From: Euleptes europaea
Lineage: Eukaryota; Chordata; Lepidosauria; Squamata; Sphaerodactylidae
Direction: 5' to 3'
NCBI RefSeq assembly: GCF_029931775.1
Contig: NC_079314.1
Location: 71,663,879 to 71,727,878, forward strand
Length of the DNA stretch: 64,000 nucleotides
This document shows, piece after piece, positions 22,741 through 36,200 of this stretch. Position 1 is the first letter of the stretch. Each line of letters starts with the position of its first letter. The translations under genes were made by a program, and so were the position numbers. The notes beneath the pieces were generated by a model. The model had not been told where the DNA came from and searched no databases. It saw nothing but the letters and a program-made list of their open reading frames with translations.

Positions 22741-24189
22741 ACATAAGCAATTTCATCCCAGAAAGACATGTGTGGCATAAAAAGGAGTGTTGTCTACATA
22801 TTGGTACACTGACATGAAGTATTTGTTTATTCACCAACAAATTCCTGAAAATGGGGTCATCAATAAGCCAGAGACTAAGGAGAAAGGGGTCTCCAGAAGG
22901 AAATTATAATGGCAACAAAGTATACATCTGCATTTCAGTCTATTTGTGAGCCTTCCCCTTTATTACTCTTGGGGCTGCGTTATTGGGATTGGTCATGGTT
23001 TAGTAGGAAAGAAGATTTTTGACATGCAGAATATCCATTTTCAATTTTTGACATCTCCAGTTAAAATATATCAGGTAACAGATGTTGGGAAAGACTCTTT
23101 TTGACCTTGGAAAATGACTGTAAAAGCAGACTGTGGAGGTATATAGGCCAATGAGTTCACTCAGTATAAGGCAATTTCATAGTGAGGAGGGGGAAGCTAG
23201 TATTAAAAGTAGTCCAATTTACTTGCCTTAGGGTAGATGATTCATTGACCACATTGGTTCTCTAGTCATACTGAAGTACGTATGAATTTTGTGTCCTTGA
23301 ATTTTTACAGTAAAGTAAGTTTCTTGCTGGGATATTCCATTTAAATGACCTACTTATTCAGTTATTGAGAAAAGTCGGTCAGATTTCCTGTTTTATAGTG
23401 GTGTCTGCTATATGCCAGGTAATGGTTGCTTCTCATTTTCTGACCATGACTTGTAATGTTCCTGAGGCCTTGCCCCTGAATCCAGGAAAAAGTCCTATTC
23501 TTATCTGGTTTAAAGGGGAAACAGCAATGCAGCTGTGGGTGGAGTGCCTGTCTGGATGCTCCACCAGTATGGAAAGGGGGCAAAACTAAGTTCTGCTTTC
23601 AAAATAGTGGGGGCATCTTCCCTACCACATGCCATTTCCCTTCCTTAGACATTCAAACTGCTTTTTTGCTTTCCCTGCCAAGCTGCACTGTAGGATTACT
23701 GTATGACTCAGTCAGGAAGGGAGGTGAAGGGAAAAGGTGGTTTCTGAGCCTTGGTGGTAGAATCCTGGCAAAATAACCATCATTTCTGTGCCTTTGCTCA
23801 AGTGTAATGGAACAAAGAGATGAGGGTGAGCTGGGATGGGGCAGCACCAAGGAGCACAGGAATGGTTGTGTGTGGACACCGTTCCCGCCTGCTCCCATGC
23901 TGCTTGCTGTGGTTACCATAGCAGAGACATAAAACATGGCCCCGTCTGGAAGCAACCATTAACAACAAACTGGCAAGGTAAAATTACTGAATTACTGTGT
24001 ACAAAGGACAAGGAAAGCCTTCATCATAGCTACTGAAAGGAATGTATTAATTGTCAGTTTTATTATCTAAGGGAACATTTTTTATATTACTGCAGTAAGA
24101 GAGAACCATGGTAAGAGGCTGAATGCATTGAAACAGACTTGCAGCTGTACTTAATTTGTAATTAGTTGAAATTAGTTTTACAGTGTTAT

Positions 24190-24850
24190 ATTCTTCAAGA
24201 AGGACAACCTGAATCAGCGGGTTGCGTGTTGTGGCCTCCCGGGGGGCTCCCAGAGGGGAAGAGAAGTCTCACGGGACTGCACCCACATTGCCATCATAGC
24301 CCCCCAGGAGGTGCTGCAGGTTATCAAAACTGCCCTTGCTTCTTCAGCCTGAACGTTCAGGCATCCTGTGATTACCAGGGCATCTTCATGGACTTTGTGG
24401 CCAAGTTCCTGGGCAGTATCCATGATGTGCAGACTTTTGCAGCATTCGGCCTCAACTGCTTGTTGGCTGCATGGCCAGACAACAAAGGATGGTTGCTGGG
24501 TCAGTAGTAGGGGAAGGAGGGGGTGGGCCAGCAGGCAAGGTTTCCCAATCCTGACAGCTGTCACTCCATTCATACTAGGTGACTGGGGATATCCCCTCCT
24601 CCCTTATTTGCTGACACCATATCCTGAGGACCACCTGCCAGATTGCACAGACTACAACCGAGCCCACCGCAAGACACACATGCTCATTGAGTGGGCATTT
24701 GGCCAGCTGAAGATGTGGTTCCTCCACCATACGGGAGGGCACTGGGCCATGCAGCCCTGACAGCTGCCAAGCTCTTTGCTCCACAACTTGGCTATCTGCC
24801 AATGGCTGCCACCACCCTTCTTAGGGGGCTTGTTGGAGAGTCCCTGGGTG
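24190..24850 (+). mobile_element. Decayed PIF/Harbinger (HARBI1-like) transposase
   Basis: Two overlapping frames give conserved DDE_4 blocks: CDYQGIFMDFVAKFLGSIHD in the first, then GDWGYPLLPYLLTPY and YNRAH...IEWAFGQLK in the second. These match the three acidic-residue regions of Harbinger transposases (CD...GS.HD, GD.GYP, ..E.AFG.LK). At least one frameshift separates them. Upstream and downstream GC-rich sequence to about 25.4 kb may belong to the same element; its inverted ends were not found. Confidence 0.75.
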
Positions 24851-26095
24851 GGGGGCAGGACGACATATAGTCGGAGGAGGCAGCAGGATGTTAGAGGTCA
24901 CATTGAGCAGGAGCAGATTTCGCTGAGGTAACTTGCCACTCAGCCTGCCTTTTGGAGTCCTCTATGCTCTGCTGCCCTTGGAGAAGGATGACCGATCAGC
25001 CAAGGAATGATCAGAGCCCCATTGTGCTTACGGCAGTCATAAGGGATCTACTCCAACCCACCACACCACTGCAATCCATGATGCCATGCTGCACCCAAGA
25101 CAATTGCAGACAGTAGCTATATGCTGGGAGGGTTGTTTTTGGGAACCCTCCCATGTGTCACTCAGCTTGGCACCCACACAGCCTGTCCGAAGCCATTTGG
25201 CTGAGAACATGGGGATGGGGGGAAGAAGCTGGGAGCTGTGGCACTGACCTCTGCCGCCATTTGCTGCTGCACAAGGCAGGCAACCCAGATGAACAGAGGG
25301 GATGGCCATTGGGACCCCTGGAAGCAAAGAGAGGAGCTTTCCAAGGCTCCAGACTTTTGTGTTCTGCCTTTTACATTTGTTCCCTTGAAAAGGGGATGGG
25401 GCGAAAGAGACGTCAGAGCTATGAATTTCCACATTCCATGAACAGCAAATATTCTGCTTCAACCATTTGCTTGAAGTTACTCTCAATCTTCATGGTGACT
25501 GAATTTAACTCATCAAGAGTAGTTTCTTTTGTCAAGGTTACAAAGGAGTTTAAACCATTTTGGTGCTTGTTTCCTGAATTAAAGTAGCTACAACAGGACT
25601 ACTTCTAATTAAAAATTCCGTTTAGACAGAAACACAACTTGATCTTTATTTTGTTAGGAAAACATACAAAACTACATTTTTTATCATACAAATCTAACAA
25701 GTTTTTATATTTTATTTAGAGCATTTATAGGACATTTTAAATTAAATAAACAAAGGCCCACCATTTCTTCACCCACTATAAAATATTCCCAAACAGTAAA
25801 CTCGAAGAGATAATTGAAGAATCATGTCAAGACAAAACTGCATTGTTCAGTGCTTCAATACCTGAGTTTTAAAGAGAGAATGTGGTGAAGTTACTAGTAT
25901 CTTGTGATAGTATTTAATGATCTTACCATCAATATGGCTATTTTTAACAAGCCCAGCAATGATCACATTTAAAACTCAGTTATCTTGACAGAGAAACATA
26001 TCTGTGATTTAAACACAACAAAGACAATTCCTTACAACTCTATGTTCTTCATAACTTATTTTTCTGTGAAGTATTGAAGAACACTTGGATTTTAA

Positions 26096-26241
26096 CAGAA
26101 AAGGGCAAGAGTCCAATAGCACCTTAAAGACTAACAACAATATTTTCTGGTATTTTTTGTTAGTCTTTAAGGTGCTACTGGACTCTTGCCCTTTTCTACT
26201 ACTGCAGACAGACTAACACGGCTACCCACTGTGAATTATCT
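26096..26241. mobile_element. Penelope-like family 2 hairpin copy, 13-bp TSD
   Basis: Two 41-base arms (26097-26137 and 26157-26197, starting agaaaagggcaagagtcc) are reverse complements with one mismatch around a 19-base loop. The end 'gactaacacggctaccc' and 'gtgaattatct' follows. The 13-bp duplication acttggattttaa flanks it (26083-26095 and 26242-26254). It shares both ends with 51830-52256 but lacks the hammerhead-like core. Confidence 0.6.
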
Positions 26242-27149
26242 ACTTGGATTTTAAGTTCTTAGTATCCTTCAGTACCTTATTATACCTAAGTTCTGTAGAT
26301 ATACTCAACTGTGGTCTACCAAGATGTAAATTGGCTGTAATTTTTCACTTGGTCAGTACAAGGCATGTGACTAACAATTCTAAAATGGAGGGAAAGAACA
26401 AAAGCAAGTCCTGGAACTCAACAGATCAGCCAATCAGGTTGCTGTTGTGTGAAGTCACAATATTACCACTTGTGAATATACTTTACTTGTTAATTTTAGA
26501 CTACAAATAGAGATGGTTTGACATTGCCCTGGAGGGAGTCACAGACATAATATAAATCCCATTATTACTGGTGCCTGAGCAACCAAGGGTAGGTAAAGAA
26601 CATTTTAGGATCAACCACACAACTAATTGGCCGGTAGACCAGAATGAGTGCCAAGGCTGCCCTAGAGCAGAAGTATTAGTGCTGATGGGTTCAGTGTAAG
26701 GAATGCAAGCTGTAAATATAAATGTCCTGGGAGAGGTCTTGGACACAGTGAGTGCCAAGAAAACAGCTGGAATAATCCTAGTCAGATTAAGGTCATAACA
26801 GAGGTTGCAGACTGCTTAGACCTGTCCTATACTTATTTTACATTTTACCAATCCACTGATTGTGCTCTATCTACTGTTTGTTGTACTGAATAAGATGATA
26901 TCACCTTCACCTTGGCACCATTTTACTGCTATAGTGCCATTTAAAACAGACACTGAATGCATTTGAAATTCCATATAAATTGCACATGGAATGGAAACAT
27001 TTTGTATTATAGCTGAAGAACAGTATAGTGAGGTAGAGCTCAATTCAACCGTTTTTGCATTCCCATATCACATCCAACACAACTGATTTTTTTCACAAAG
27101 TGATATTAAAATTTCCCACTTAAAGAAATTCCAAATATAGCAGAACAGA

Positions 27150-27262
27150 TCACATCTTGCCCCAGAAGTTCTCTTTTCTTCTTTGAGCTCGTTCTAGAAC
27201 TTGAGATGCCAGGGAACTAGAAGCAGCTGACCGAGCAGAGAGTTGGGACAATCTATCATCAT
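27150..27262 (-). CDS. MDM1: MDM1 exon 15 (last)
   Basis: It encodes [20 protein letters not shown] then [17 protein letters not shown] and TGA, matching human [20 protein letters not shown] and ENFWGKT. The acceptor is tttacag. Confidence 0.96.
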
Positions 27263-30200
27263 CTGTAAACATATCAAGATATAAACAACATATTATTTTC
27301 TGCACCTAGTTAGGAGCCAGTTAAGAGATTAAATAGATTTTGAAGATAGTTTTCTGTTGGGTTTAAGAAATGTTCAAGGCAACATATATTGCATGTCTTT
27401 TGACCAATTCATTAACTATATGGTGCTTAAAGGTCATAATTTTAGTTTTTAAGAATCAATCTTAAAAGTAGAAGCCCAAGCGCAGAGCTCACCCAAGCAG
27501 AAAGAAAGTTTCTGCTTCCATGCAATGTTTTTGATTAAGGATGCACAAAGTCAAAACACTGCAAGGGACTGCATGCAATATCTTTAACTTTAAAAGATAT
27601 ACATAACACAGTTTGCACAAGCAGGGGGAGACTACATGGGATTTTGTAGTACAGCAGGCAGCTGATTCCAGTAAAATCAAACATGAGCACCAAGGTATGA
27701 TTTTCTACAACAGTGCAAAAGGAATTTGGGGTTCAGATCTTGATTCCTGTATTGCTTTCAGAAAAAGGCAGGGAAAAAGCCCCTAAAATGCTCAGCACAT
27801 CACTTCCTGTAATAACCATGTGACTGGTGGACTGCCTATAACAGGGAGAAAGCCATCCCAATAGCAAGTCATAAAAGCTGACAAATGGCAACAAATTCAC
27901 CTGCAAGTTATATGTTATGCAAGTCTGCCTTAGTCCTGTTTAATCAAACATAAGCATTTCTACCAACATATGCTTTAAAAAAAGTACATTCCAGAACTTA
28001 CTTTCTCTGATACTACTGCAATCCATACTTTTGAGAAAAAAGGAGCCAACTTGAGAGGAACACCACCCAGTTTATTCTAATAGTAATACCAGTTTGGGGA
28101 TTGTCTTAATCTTTGCATTTGGTTCCCAAAAGACACTGCCCCAAAATGCTAACAATGACAACTTAAGGCATACAAGCAAGAAAAATGACAAACTAACAGA
28201 ATCAGCTGAGCGTTTAACATTAAACAGTTCATAAGCCAAGCCTTGCAGAGTAAATCTTCACATAAGACAACTTCAGGTACTTTTTCGGCTCTCACGATTT
28301 GTTTTTAGTAGCAAAGCCACAGTTTCGTAACGCTCTGTCATGTTAAAAAGTGTGGTGAATTTGCAAAGCATTGCTAAAAACCTGCTTGTTTTAAATGCTT
28401 TCTAAAATAATAGAATCAAAGAGTTGGAAAGGCCCACTGGGGTCATCTAGTCCAACCCCCTGCACAATGCAGGAAATTCTCAACTACCTCCCCACTCCCC
28501 GCACCCCCAGTGACCCCCTACTCCATGCCCAGAAGATGATAAAACAAAAAACCAGGATCCCTGGTCAATCTGGCCAGGAGGAAAATTGCTTCTTGACCCC
28601 AAAGTGGTCTGGCCAGGAGGAAAATTGCTTCTTGACCCCAAAGTGGTGAGCAGCATTACCCTGAGCATGTAAGAAAAGGCCACAAAAGCCAAACACTGAT
28701 GCAACCCTTCCTGCCCTCCCTCTAGTGATCTGCTTAAGTTTACAGAATCAGCATTGCTGACAGATGAACATCTAGCCTCTGCTTAAAATCCTCCAAAGAG
28801 GAGAACCCACCACCTCCCAAGAAAGCCTGTTCCACTGAGGAACTGCTCTGTCAGAAAGTTCTTCCTAATGTTTAGCTGAAAACTTTTTTGATTTAATTTC
28901 AACCCATTGGTTCTAGTCTGACCTTCTGGGGCAACAGAAAACAACTCCACACCATCCTCTATTTGACAGCCCTTCACCCAGACAGGACCTGTCCTTGCTC
29001 TTCTGGCTCTATTGATTCATTAGCTCATGCCCTCTTGGAATGCCGCTTTTATGAGGAATTTCGATCACATTATATCTCTCCCCTTTTAATGTATAAATCT
29101 AATGCCTCTGTGTCTGACATAATGCCTTTTTTATTAAGTGACAGGGATCCCAAGGCTACATTGTCAGTGGCAAGATTTATTTCAGGCCTTATATCCCTCA
29201 AACATTAGATTTAAGCTGCTCAAGATCAATGGATCAAGGAGATTCTAAGGGATAAAGGAAAGGTAAAGGAAAGGACAGCCCTTCGAGTACTTGAAGATGG
29301 TTATATCACCTCTCAGTCATGTCGTTTCCAGGCTAAACATACCAAGCTTCTTCAACCTTTCCTCATAGGAATTGGTCTCCAGACCCCTCACCATCTTCAT
29401 TGCCCTCCTCTGGACATGTTCCAGCTTGTCTACAAGCTTCTTAAATTGTGGTACCCAAAACTGAACACAGTACTCTAGGTGAGGTCTAACCAGAGCAGAG
29501 TGAAGCGATATCACTTTGCATGATCTGGACACTTCTGTTGATACAGCCCAAAATCGGATTTGCCTTTTTAGCTACCACATCACACTGCTGACTCATGTTC
29601 AGTGTATGGTCTACTAAGACCCCTAGATCCTTTTCGCACACACTTCTACCAAGACAAGTCTTCCCCATCCTATAATTAGGCATTCGATGTTTCCTACCTA
29701 AATGCAAAACTTTACATATATCTCTGTTGAAATTCATTTTATCAGTTTTAGCCCAGTTCTCCAGCCTGTCAAGATCATCCTGTATCCTGGCTCTGTCTTC
29801 TACCATATTTGCTTCCTCTCCCAATTTAATATCTGCAAATTTAATAAGAATATCCTCTAATCCTTCATCCAAATTATTTATAAAGATGTTGAACAACACA
29901 GGGCCCAGGACAGATCCCTGAGGCACTCCACTTCTATAATTTATAGCTGCTTTGCTATAAATTTACACAGCCCACATGCTTTTCAGTCCTGGCAGTTTTC
30001 TCAAGCTTTGAAAACAGCAAAGTATTAGGTGACCCTTCGTTAGAAGTTACAGGAAGTTGCTAGAGGGAAATGATCTCATCCTCTGACCCTTCCCAACTAC
30101 AGTGTGTGTGTGTGGGGGGGGTCTGCATATGTATAAAGTCAGAACAGAGTGCCAAAGTGCCCCTTCTCAGTTGGCAAAATGGCAGGCTATGAGTCTAAGC

Positions 30201-33200
30201 ATTTAATCTTCATTAGCGATAGAATTAAATGTCTGGACCATTTTAATTTCCATGCAATTTATATCTCACAAGAGCTGTAGAGTTCTGCCCTCCCCCTATT
30301 CTGTTCTCTTGACGACATGCAGCACAGCCACTGAAATCATCTGCTTGTTGAGTGATCTTTAGTTACATTTTCAATATAACACACGTACTCAGGAAGGCTC
30401 ATACAAGTCCTTATATATGTTCCCATCCCAGGGGAATCATACAATAACCATAGCTAGAAGGAAAATGCTGAAGGAAACTACAACTCACTTCCTAGAGAAG
30501 AAAAAACAGATGACAAGCAGAAGTTAGACTTCATGAATGCTAAGGGACTACACCTGGTAACGAAGTTGGTGTTAAGAGCTTCAAGACTTGAACTCTTAGT
30601 CACAACAGAGTTAATAAGCCATTCGGTACTGTGGCGTAATTTCTTCAGATGCTTACATCTTGTAATGGTAGAGCTGGTGATGTCACAGGCAACCATCATC
30701 AAACACAAGCCACTTCTGGCCAAAATATAGCACTAATGAATCTTGAAAGGCACTATCAGCAAAGATTTCCACAACCTAATTGCCAAATTTTGGTAGATCT
30801 AGATTCCTTTTTGAATTCAAAATAAATACACATGGCTGTTGCATCTACTCTTTTCAGTGTTGGCAGAAAACAGCTTTCGATTTTCCTTCTCATAATTTTT
30901 ACTCTTTTAAAATCATCATCCCACTCCTCTTCCTTCTGAGCTAAAAATACAATTCAGTTACTCTTTTCTCATGCAATGTACACCTTGATAAAATTCATAA
31001 ACATTTAGATTTAGACCCTTCGTAGATTTCACAAATGCAAATTTTTCATTTTAGTATTGCTAGCAGTTCAGAAAAGTTGGTTACAATCAGAAATTTCACT
31101 TCTAGTATCTTATTCTACTATTTTGTGCTATCCTTGAATATGACTGGAATAACATGAGCAGGAAGGGAATCTGAGAAACCGATTACAGACAAATATAATT
31201 AAATGATATCTATACATAGAGAGAGAAAATACCTTCATCATTATAGTTTCTCTCCTGGAGAGGTAACTGCAGCCAGCTCCTTTTTGGGCTTGCCACATTT
31301 CCTAAAAGAAACAGCATACACGTGTTGTACTTCAACATAAGTCTTATCTCTTAACAGGAAAGTAATTTGGAATTTCACATTCAAATATCTACATATTTAA
31401 TAGCCAATGGATTAATTAATAGATAATTTTGATATCAATTTAGTCTTCCCCCAATGGAAGGATTCCTAGCTTATAAGATCAGAGTCAAATAGGCATATTG
31501 TACAGCATTATCTCAAACTGTACAGCATCTCAAACTGTTTTAAAATACTGTTGCTGCAGCTGTCCAATAAAGACCAGATTAATTATAAACTTATAAAGTT
31601 TTGACACTGTTTATTAATTTAAAACATTTGTATGCTGCCTTTCTGCCTAATTAGGGCCATGAAGGCAGCAAACAATTAAAAAGGCATTGCAATCAATATT
31701 ACATCAGCAATTAAAAGACAAACAAGAAGGAGGCTCAATTATGGTACGCCCAGTGAAGCAGGACAGTCTACATCCACTGGAAGAAGACAGTGATCAAGAG
31801 AGACAGACAAACCATACTAGGTGGGAACCATAGGGGGAATTATAGTGGCTGGGTAGGTTGGGTATTCTTTCCATTCCAAACCCAAACTGAATAGCCAATT
31901 TCTGCATGTTGAAGTAAGTTAATTAAAACCCTATCCTCTTTGTGTTGACTTCTATATATGCTCACAAAAACGGAGAGTAAGAGGAGCCACTAACACGGCC
32001 TTACTCCAGTTAGAACATTAACAGTGCTACGCAGATTTACTCCAGTCAAAGCCCACAGAAATCACTCTGCAAACGACCACACTGCTACCGCTGTTGTCAT
32101 CAAGAAGCAAGAACCGTTCATTAACTTCAAGTGAAAGATATGACTGTCTAAAATGAGAGTGAGGAAAGAGAACCAACCATTATGCTGAAACTCTGGATCC
32201 CGGAGAGTTCCTTGAATTCGGCATGATGGACTCCAATAGGATGAAGCAGACTCCTTTCCTGGCTTTAATGCAGGGACTGTAGATGTATGCTCTGAAGGCA
32301 TTGTAGTTGGAGGAGTTCTTACACCACAGCGACCTAGTCCAGGCCACTGATCTTTCTGTAGCAGCAAAGGGTCTTGAGTTTTCAATCCAGCAGCTGAGGG
32401 AGAAGGCAGCAGTGTAGCTTCTACCTCATCCTAAAATGCAAAGGAAAAGGTGTCATGTGGTAAAGAAACTGATGTCTGAGGTACTAACCAAACACCACTG
32501 TCCCAGTGCTGTTCACAAGAAATAAAATTCAGTATCTAACAGCCCATTCCTGAGCCTTCGGCGTGCATGGACGGCAGGGAGAAGGCGCCGCCACGCTGCC
32601 TCCGAAGAAGTTCCCACATGCTGAAAGCATGAAAAAAGCCTTTAACTAGCTTTTTTCATGTAAAATGGGGCAAAAAGCCCCATAGAGAATAGCAAGGCTG
32701 CACCTGCAAAAAAGCTGGGGCTGAAAGGGGACAGGAGGCTACCTAATGGCAGCTCCTCCCCCTGAAACGCCCCTGGAACACCTCCCGGGACACTGGGACG
32801 CCATTTGGAACGCCGGTGCAGGCCTTTAAGCTGGTGGGATGCCAGTGGAAGGCCCTGCCGGCGTTTCAGGGCAGTGCTGCCATGGCAGCGTCCGGAGACC
32901 AGCGTCTGGGCCTCCATGCCGGTGCTGGGGCCACTAACACTGGCATAAGTAGCCTGGGCGCCAGGGGAGCCCCTTCCTGGCCTCCTAAGGGGTTTTGCCC
33001 TTGAAGGTCAGGAATGCGCTGTTAGTGTTTGTACAGACTTATCTCCAAATAGTTTTTTATCTGATTCTTCTGTACTACACATATTAAAGTTATTTTTAAT
33101 GAAGGTCACATTACTATGGTTACTTCCTCAAGAGTACTGTGAATCTTTAACAGAAACCATGACAAGCCACATGCCTCCATTTTGTATCTTCTGGGGCTTT

Positions 33201-36200
33201 TTTTCAGACATGTTTTCCCCCATCAATCCACTTTGAAAACAGCTCATGGCAACTGGTCTTTCACTTCCAAACTCTAGAAATGTTTCAAGCAGTCATATGT
33301 AAAAAGTGACGCAGCTACTTGTGAATGTTTTGGATCCCAGGCAACATGGAAGGAACCTTGTACCCCACCATTCCATCCTCCCCCCAAACACTGCACGAAT
33401 CATCTAGGAACAGTGACAACTGGTTATACGACTGCTGCACTACCATATGCCCGGTGGAGAAATGAAGATTTTCACTCACATACCCCTGCCCCTTAGTCCC
33501 AGCAACCTGAGTAGTAGCACAAACTCCAATAAATTAACAGAAAAATAAGAATCAGTTGCAAAGCTGTTACAAATATCAACATAATCATATATGGTTGACA
33601 GCTCTACTATAAGTTACTTGTTTGAAAAAAAATTACAACTCCTTGAATCTCTTTAAAAATTACTAGTGAATTAGCTGTTTATCCTGTCTGATTTACACAC
33701 TGTGGGTGTGTAAAAAAGAAACCTGTCACTCTTTATAGATAGTTTTCACTGATCTGTCATACCGTACCCTACTAGATTTTCTTTTTGTGTCTTATCTTGA
33801 TACCTGATTGTCTGAAGACCCCTTCTTTACTTGTACCGAGGACGAAGACTTCATTTTAGGAGGAGATACTAGAACAGCACCTCCTAACCAAAAAACAAAC
33901 CAACATGTTAATGCTAAATCTCCAGGAAATGCATACATTCATGTTCTTTTATTCCTTTCTCCTTTCCTTTATCCTTAGAAGCTCCTTGATCCATTGATCT
34001 TGAGCAGCGTAAATCTAATGTTTGAGGGATATAAGGACTGAAATAAATCTTGCCGCTGACAATGTAGCCTTGGGATCCCTGTCACTTATTTAAAAAGGCA
34101 TTATGTCAGACACAGAGGCATTAGATTTAAGCATTCCAAGAGAGCCAGAAGAGCAAGGACAGGTCCTGTCTGGGAATGGTATATTCAGAATTCTACCCTG
34201 CATAACTATAGAGGGGTTAGCATTCAGTCTAGCTAAACAGAAGGCTCTAGAAAGACGAGTTGTCAAATAATAGGTATAAGCGGGCAAACTGTGTGGTGGT
34301 GGTGGTATTCTGAAAAACTGAGATGAACAAACGTGGCGAGCAGGAAAGTAGTGCTCTTATAATCAAGCTCTTTAATGCGCTTTTTAATTTTGGTGAGAGC
34401 TTGTTTTCCCAAGATCTAATAACACATCCTGCGAGAAGCCCAACAATGACAATTTCTCATCTAAGATTTTTTGCCTTCAGGATTTAAAAGGGTCGTGCTT
34501 CAGAGAAGCTAGGAGCCCCTCAGTGCTAAAGCACAGGTTAAGTTGTAATTCAAAGGTGGCCAACATGCCCTAGCTTCGAGAGACATTTGGCCAAACTCGG
34601 AGCGAAGGGTAACGCCAGCAACGCATCAAGGGGCATTAAAGAGTTTTCATAAAAACTGAAGCAATGGACGATCTATAGATTCATTGACAGCAGTTATCCA
34701 AATGGCAACACCAAAAAGAATAATTGGAATAATTTTAAAGTTGAAAACCTGAATAGCCCCTGGGATATATTTGCCGCCTTTGGTACGGAAAAAATTGACA
34801 ATAGCTCCAGCCCCAGGTTTAATTTTGTTGGACACTGCTTTTTGTTGGGCATTCCAATTTAGGTTATGGGGGAAAAGAATGCCAAGATAAACAAACTCCT
34901 TGACTTGGTCAACCTCAAAGCCGTCTAATACCCAGTGAAAAGGAGGCATTTTTCTCCTCTTAGAGAAGATCATAATCTTAGATTTGTGATGGTTTATTTT
35001 AAGATCTTCCCTAGAGCAGTACTCAGAAAAGGTTTGTAAGGATCTTTTCAAACCAATTCTTGTGCGGGACAGGAGATCTGCATCGTCGGCATAGAGTAGC
35101 ATTGGGGTGGGACGACAAGACTCTGAGAAATTGGTTGCCATATAGCTCAGATATAGATTAAAACAAGAGAGGAGCAAGGAGGCAACCTTGTCTAACTCCC
35201 TTTCCTTATTAGTAAGGGTTTTTTTTACTATAATTTTTTTACCAGCTGCAGGTGTGGTAAGGTCATGATGAGTTCTTTGGGCTCCACCAAGAACTCTTAG
35301 CTCTGGCGTGGAAACTCTACCACCCTTTCTTGAAGACACTGAAGAGCAATCTGACCTATCACCTGAGGGACTCACAAGTGAGATATTTCCTCTGAAAAAT
35401 ACAAACACATAACCTCTGTTAGGTCACAATATACAAAAATATACATACTGAAAAATAATTACCCTACAATTTACTGTCAGCCATCATTACTGAAATTGGA
35501 AGCCTATCTTGGCTGCTTCTGCAATAAGGTGAAAAAAGAGAGCAAAAAATACACAGCCAAAAGCAATCTGAATGGGCTAGAAACAAAACAGAACAGAAGT
35601 CATAAGTAATCTGTTGAAAATATATATAACTCTTTCTTGAACAGTGTGATGTGTCCCCCCCCCCCAAAAAAAAACTGTTCCAGGGAGATCATTTGAATTT
35701 TACACCACTAGTAGATAGAACCATCATGATATCCACCCTAAATTATTGTCAACTGGTAGCCATTATTATTTGGTCTTAAAGTAATCTAAACAGCTTTCCT
35801 CTTCCCAGTCATGCTTCTTTGAATCCCTTTTCTTGGGAGAAAAGTGGGCTATAAAAGTTATTAACAAATAAATGTTAAGCGCCCTATATGATCTTCTGAT
35901 AATATTAGTTACCTGCCCATCTTCCCTCTATTACAAATACATCCTATAATAGTATCATCTACACATTAGTTACTATGCACCTACTTATATGTGCCAGCAT
36001 AAGGGGTGCGGTTTGCCCTAGTAACTTTCCCGCTTGTAATTTTCAGACACATGGAAAGAAAGTATGAAAATAATCACAAATTAGTATCTTTAACGTGAGA
36101 TATTGATGGTGGACATACTTTGAAGAATTTCACACAGCAAATCTCAGAGCCATATTTGATTATTCCCATATTACAAAGACATGTGTCTTCGGACATTTTC

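Larger units (their letters stand above)
18150..27149. other. IL22-MDM1 interval, including any MDM1 3' UTR
   Basis: No further host coding exon is recognised. The region holds nested hAT elements, a foldback element, tRNA- and 5S-derived SINEs, a decayed Harbinger transposase, and a Penelope-like hairpin. The MDM1 3' UTR must begin at 27149 and run toward lower coordinates. AATAAA-type signals on the minus strand near 25643 and 25709 are candidate ends, but I cannot choose between them. Confidence 0.5.

Noticed and set aside
25037-25587. Open frames of about 145 codons on both strands
   Set aside because: GC-rich shadow frames beside the Harbinger remnant; no recognisable motif.
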